From Polyangiaceae bacterium (GTDB lineage Bacteria; Myxococcota_A; Polyangia; Polyangiales; Polyangiaceae): DNA of 7,878 nucleotides. The translations under genes were made by a program, and so were the position numbers. Below, piece by piece: positions 6,395 to 7,878 of this stretch (positions are counted from its first letter, which is position 1; every line of letters starts with the position of its first letter). The stretch spans positions 1 through 7,878 of the forward strand of contig JAKVCH010000128.1 of NCBI GenBank assembly GCA_022447485.1, read 5' to 3'. The notes under the pieces were generated by a model. That model saw nothing but the letters and a program-made list of their open reading frames with translations. It ran no database searches and was not told where the DNA came from.

Positions 6395-7878
6395 TCACTC
6401 GGCGATTTCTTCGCCGGCCCCTACCTGCTCCGGGAGCGGAGTCTTCATCCGACCCTGAATCCAGGACATAATCGCTGGCAGCCAGAGCAAATTGGCAAAG
6501 AGGGTCACTCCCAAGGCAACGGTCGCCACCTTTCCCAAAGAAGCAAGCCCCCCATTCTCGGAGGCAATCAGACTCGCAAAAACCACTAGAGTGGTCATTG
6601 TTGAACCCAAGACGGCCCGGGAACTCACGGCTAGGTCGTCCCATGCAAAGCCATTTTTGCGTCCTAGAACGGACCAGACGACATAGATGGCTCCGTCCAC
6701 TCCAATGCCGAATGCAACGGGAAAAACGAGTAGGTTGTAGAAATTAACCTTCCAGTCCAAGACCGCCATTAAGCCGGCGGTCGTGGTCACTGAAATAAAG
6801 ATCGCACCCAAGATCAACAGAGTGCGCCGTGCTGAACGCCCAATCATCAGAGTGCCGATCAACAAGCCTAACATTGCTAAGCCAGTGACGCGCCAACCAT
6901 CTTGACGCAATAAGGGCATGACTTCTCCAAGCACCGAAGAAGATGATGCAAATCGAACTTTCGGATGGGCTTCGCGCAAACTCTCCAAGACTCCGGAAAG
7001 AACCAGCATCTGCTTGGCATCCCAGCCCTGAAACTTATGATAGATCAGTCCAACTGTGCCAAAGGTCTTATCGCGTTCCGAAAGCGAGTCTAAAACCCAA
7101 GCGGGCATATCTGCTTTCGTGATCGGTTCGTCCACGCTGACCAAAGGTCGCCACGGCTCCAACTTTTCTTTCCATTCATCACTTCCGAAACGAAAAGCGT
7201 CGTCCATCGAATCGCGAAGTCGTTCAACTTCTTCCAACTTCACTTCTTGGTCGGTAGGAACGAAAAGACCTGGAGTTAATACGGAAGGCTCCCCTTTGCC
7301 GTTCAGCCCCTGAGGATAATCTCTCCGGACAGCGCTTGCCGCCTCTTCGAGAGCCTCCGGATCATCCGCCAGCATCAAAACAGCGGCCCCAGCACTGGCC
7401 CCCATAGCCTTTTTATGACTCACGCCCTTGATACGCGCCTTATGGATCAAAATGCGCGTATCGTAGAGTAAGTCGAGATTCTTCAGCTCGTAGATTCCAA
7501 AACCCAGAAGACCAAAGCCCATCAAGGTCACGATCATCGCAGGAGCCTTCTTCCACGGACGACACAAAGCCGCCGGCATTTTCCAAGAACGAGTCAAAGA
7601 GCCGTCTAAGGGCTTCAGTCGATGCAAAGCAAACGTCAGGGGCGGAAAGGTCAGGAAAGTCGCCAAAAGCACACAAGCGATACCGATGGTAGAGAAAAGG
7701 CCTAGCTGAGCAAAGCCTCGAAACTCTGCCACCATCAGCGCTGCAAAACCACAAGCGGTGGTCAGTGCTGCCACGGATAAAGAGGAGAGCAAGCTAACAA
7801 AAGTATCTTCAACAGCTTCCGTGACTCCTTTACCGGCATCTCGCTCCGCACCGTAGTGGGTCAGCATATGCAAACCAA
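6395..7878 (-). CDS. RND/MMPL-superfamily exporter, C-terminal part (truncated by window edge)
   Basis: About 494 codons of an inner-membrane RND-superfamily transporter are present; the 5' end lies beyond the right edge. Full-length members have about twelve membrane helices and two large periplasmic loops. The visible part starts just after helix 4 (LHMLTHYGAERDAG, the cytoplasmic turn). It continues with helices 5-6 (TTACGFAALMVAEFRGFAQL and the next hydrophobic stretch), helix 7 near residue 115, the second periplasmic loop (about residues 135-325), and helices 8-12. Helix 10 carries GIGVDGAIYVVW, whose Asp393 (counting from base 7873) matches the conserved helix-10 Asp of many family members. 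The loop is about 190 residues, and the shape recalls the MMPL/HpnN-like lipid transporters rather than the AcrB drug pumps. The cargo (lipid, hopanoid or other) cannot be told. It ends in EIAE and TGA, 38 bases from the convergent lipoprotein gene. Start codons visible near the right edge are internal. Confidence 0.88.
   Translation of the reverse strand, partial: GLHMLTHYGAERDAGKGVTEAVEDTFVSLLSSLSVAALTTACGFAALMVAEFRGFAQLGLFSTIGIACVLLATFLTFPPLTFALHRLKPLDGSLTRSWKMPAALCRPWKKAPAMIVTLMGFGLLGFGIYELKNLDLLYDTRILIHKARIKGVSHKKAMGASAGAAVLMLADDPEALEEAASAVRRDYPQGLNGKGEPSVLTPGLFVPTDQEVKLEEVERLRDSMDDAFRFGSDEWKEKLEPWRPLVSVDEPITKADMPAWVLDSLSERDKTFGTVGLIYHKFQGWDAKQMLVLSGVLESLREAHPKVRFASSSSVLGEVMPLLRQDGWRVTGLAMLGLLIGTLMIGRSARRTLLILGAIFISVTTTAGLMAVLDWKVNFYNLLVFPVAFGIGVDGAIYVVWSVLGRKNGFAWDDLAVSSRAVLGSTMTTLVVFASLIASENGGLASLGKVATVALGVTLFANLLWLPAIMSWIQGRMKTPLPEQVGAGEEIAE

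Overview
The window looks like an ordinary chromosomal stretch of a Gram-negative bacterium. The lipoprotein-type signals, a periplasmic lytic transglycosylase and an RND-type exporter all imply a periplasm and an outer membrane. A Cys-rich SUMF1-fold lipoprotein and the style of the IF-1 protein fit the former Deltaproteobacteria, for example Myxococcota or relatives. This placement is inference from protein style, and no marker settles it. One 60-base line I counted is 53% G+C, so base composition appears moderate. I see no rRNA, tRNA, CRISPR array, insertion sequence or phage gene.

Left part (1-2878, + strand): the C-terminal end of the replication-restart helicase PriA runs in from the left edge. 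A large exported lytic transglycosylase of the Slt type follows, with a helical-repeat N-terminal part and a C-terminal SLT domain that keeps its catalytic Glu.

Middle (2872-4799, - strand): a two-gene, translationally coupled unit encodes a HAD-family phosphatase-like protein, then an exported TIM-barrel protein resembling glycoside hydrolase family 113. The last gene converges on the transglycosylase, and the two ends overlap by 7 bases.

Right part: a divergent 213-base interval with several inverted repeats separates the HAD gene from a stand-alone infA (IF-1, + strand). A strong intrinsic terminator follows infA. Directly after it comes a gene for a Cys-rich lipoprotein with a formylglycine-generating-enzyme-like (SUMF1) fold; its start region collides with the terminator. 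Converging on it from the right edge is the C-terminal part of an RND/MMPL-family exporter (- strand), truncated by the window.

The genes do not form one obvious pathway. Cell-envelope functions (transglycosylase, exported glycosidase, lipoprotein, exporter) are mixed with two information-processing genes (priA, infA). No clear new system is visible. The points most worth a second look are the Asp-to-Asn change in the HAD catalytic motif, the terminator sitting on the start of the SUMF1-like lipoprotein gene, and that protein's apparent lack of the FGE catalytic Cys pair.
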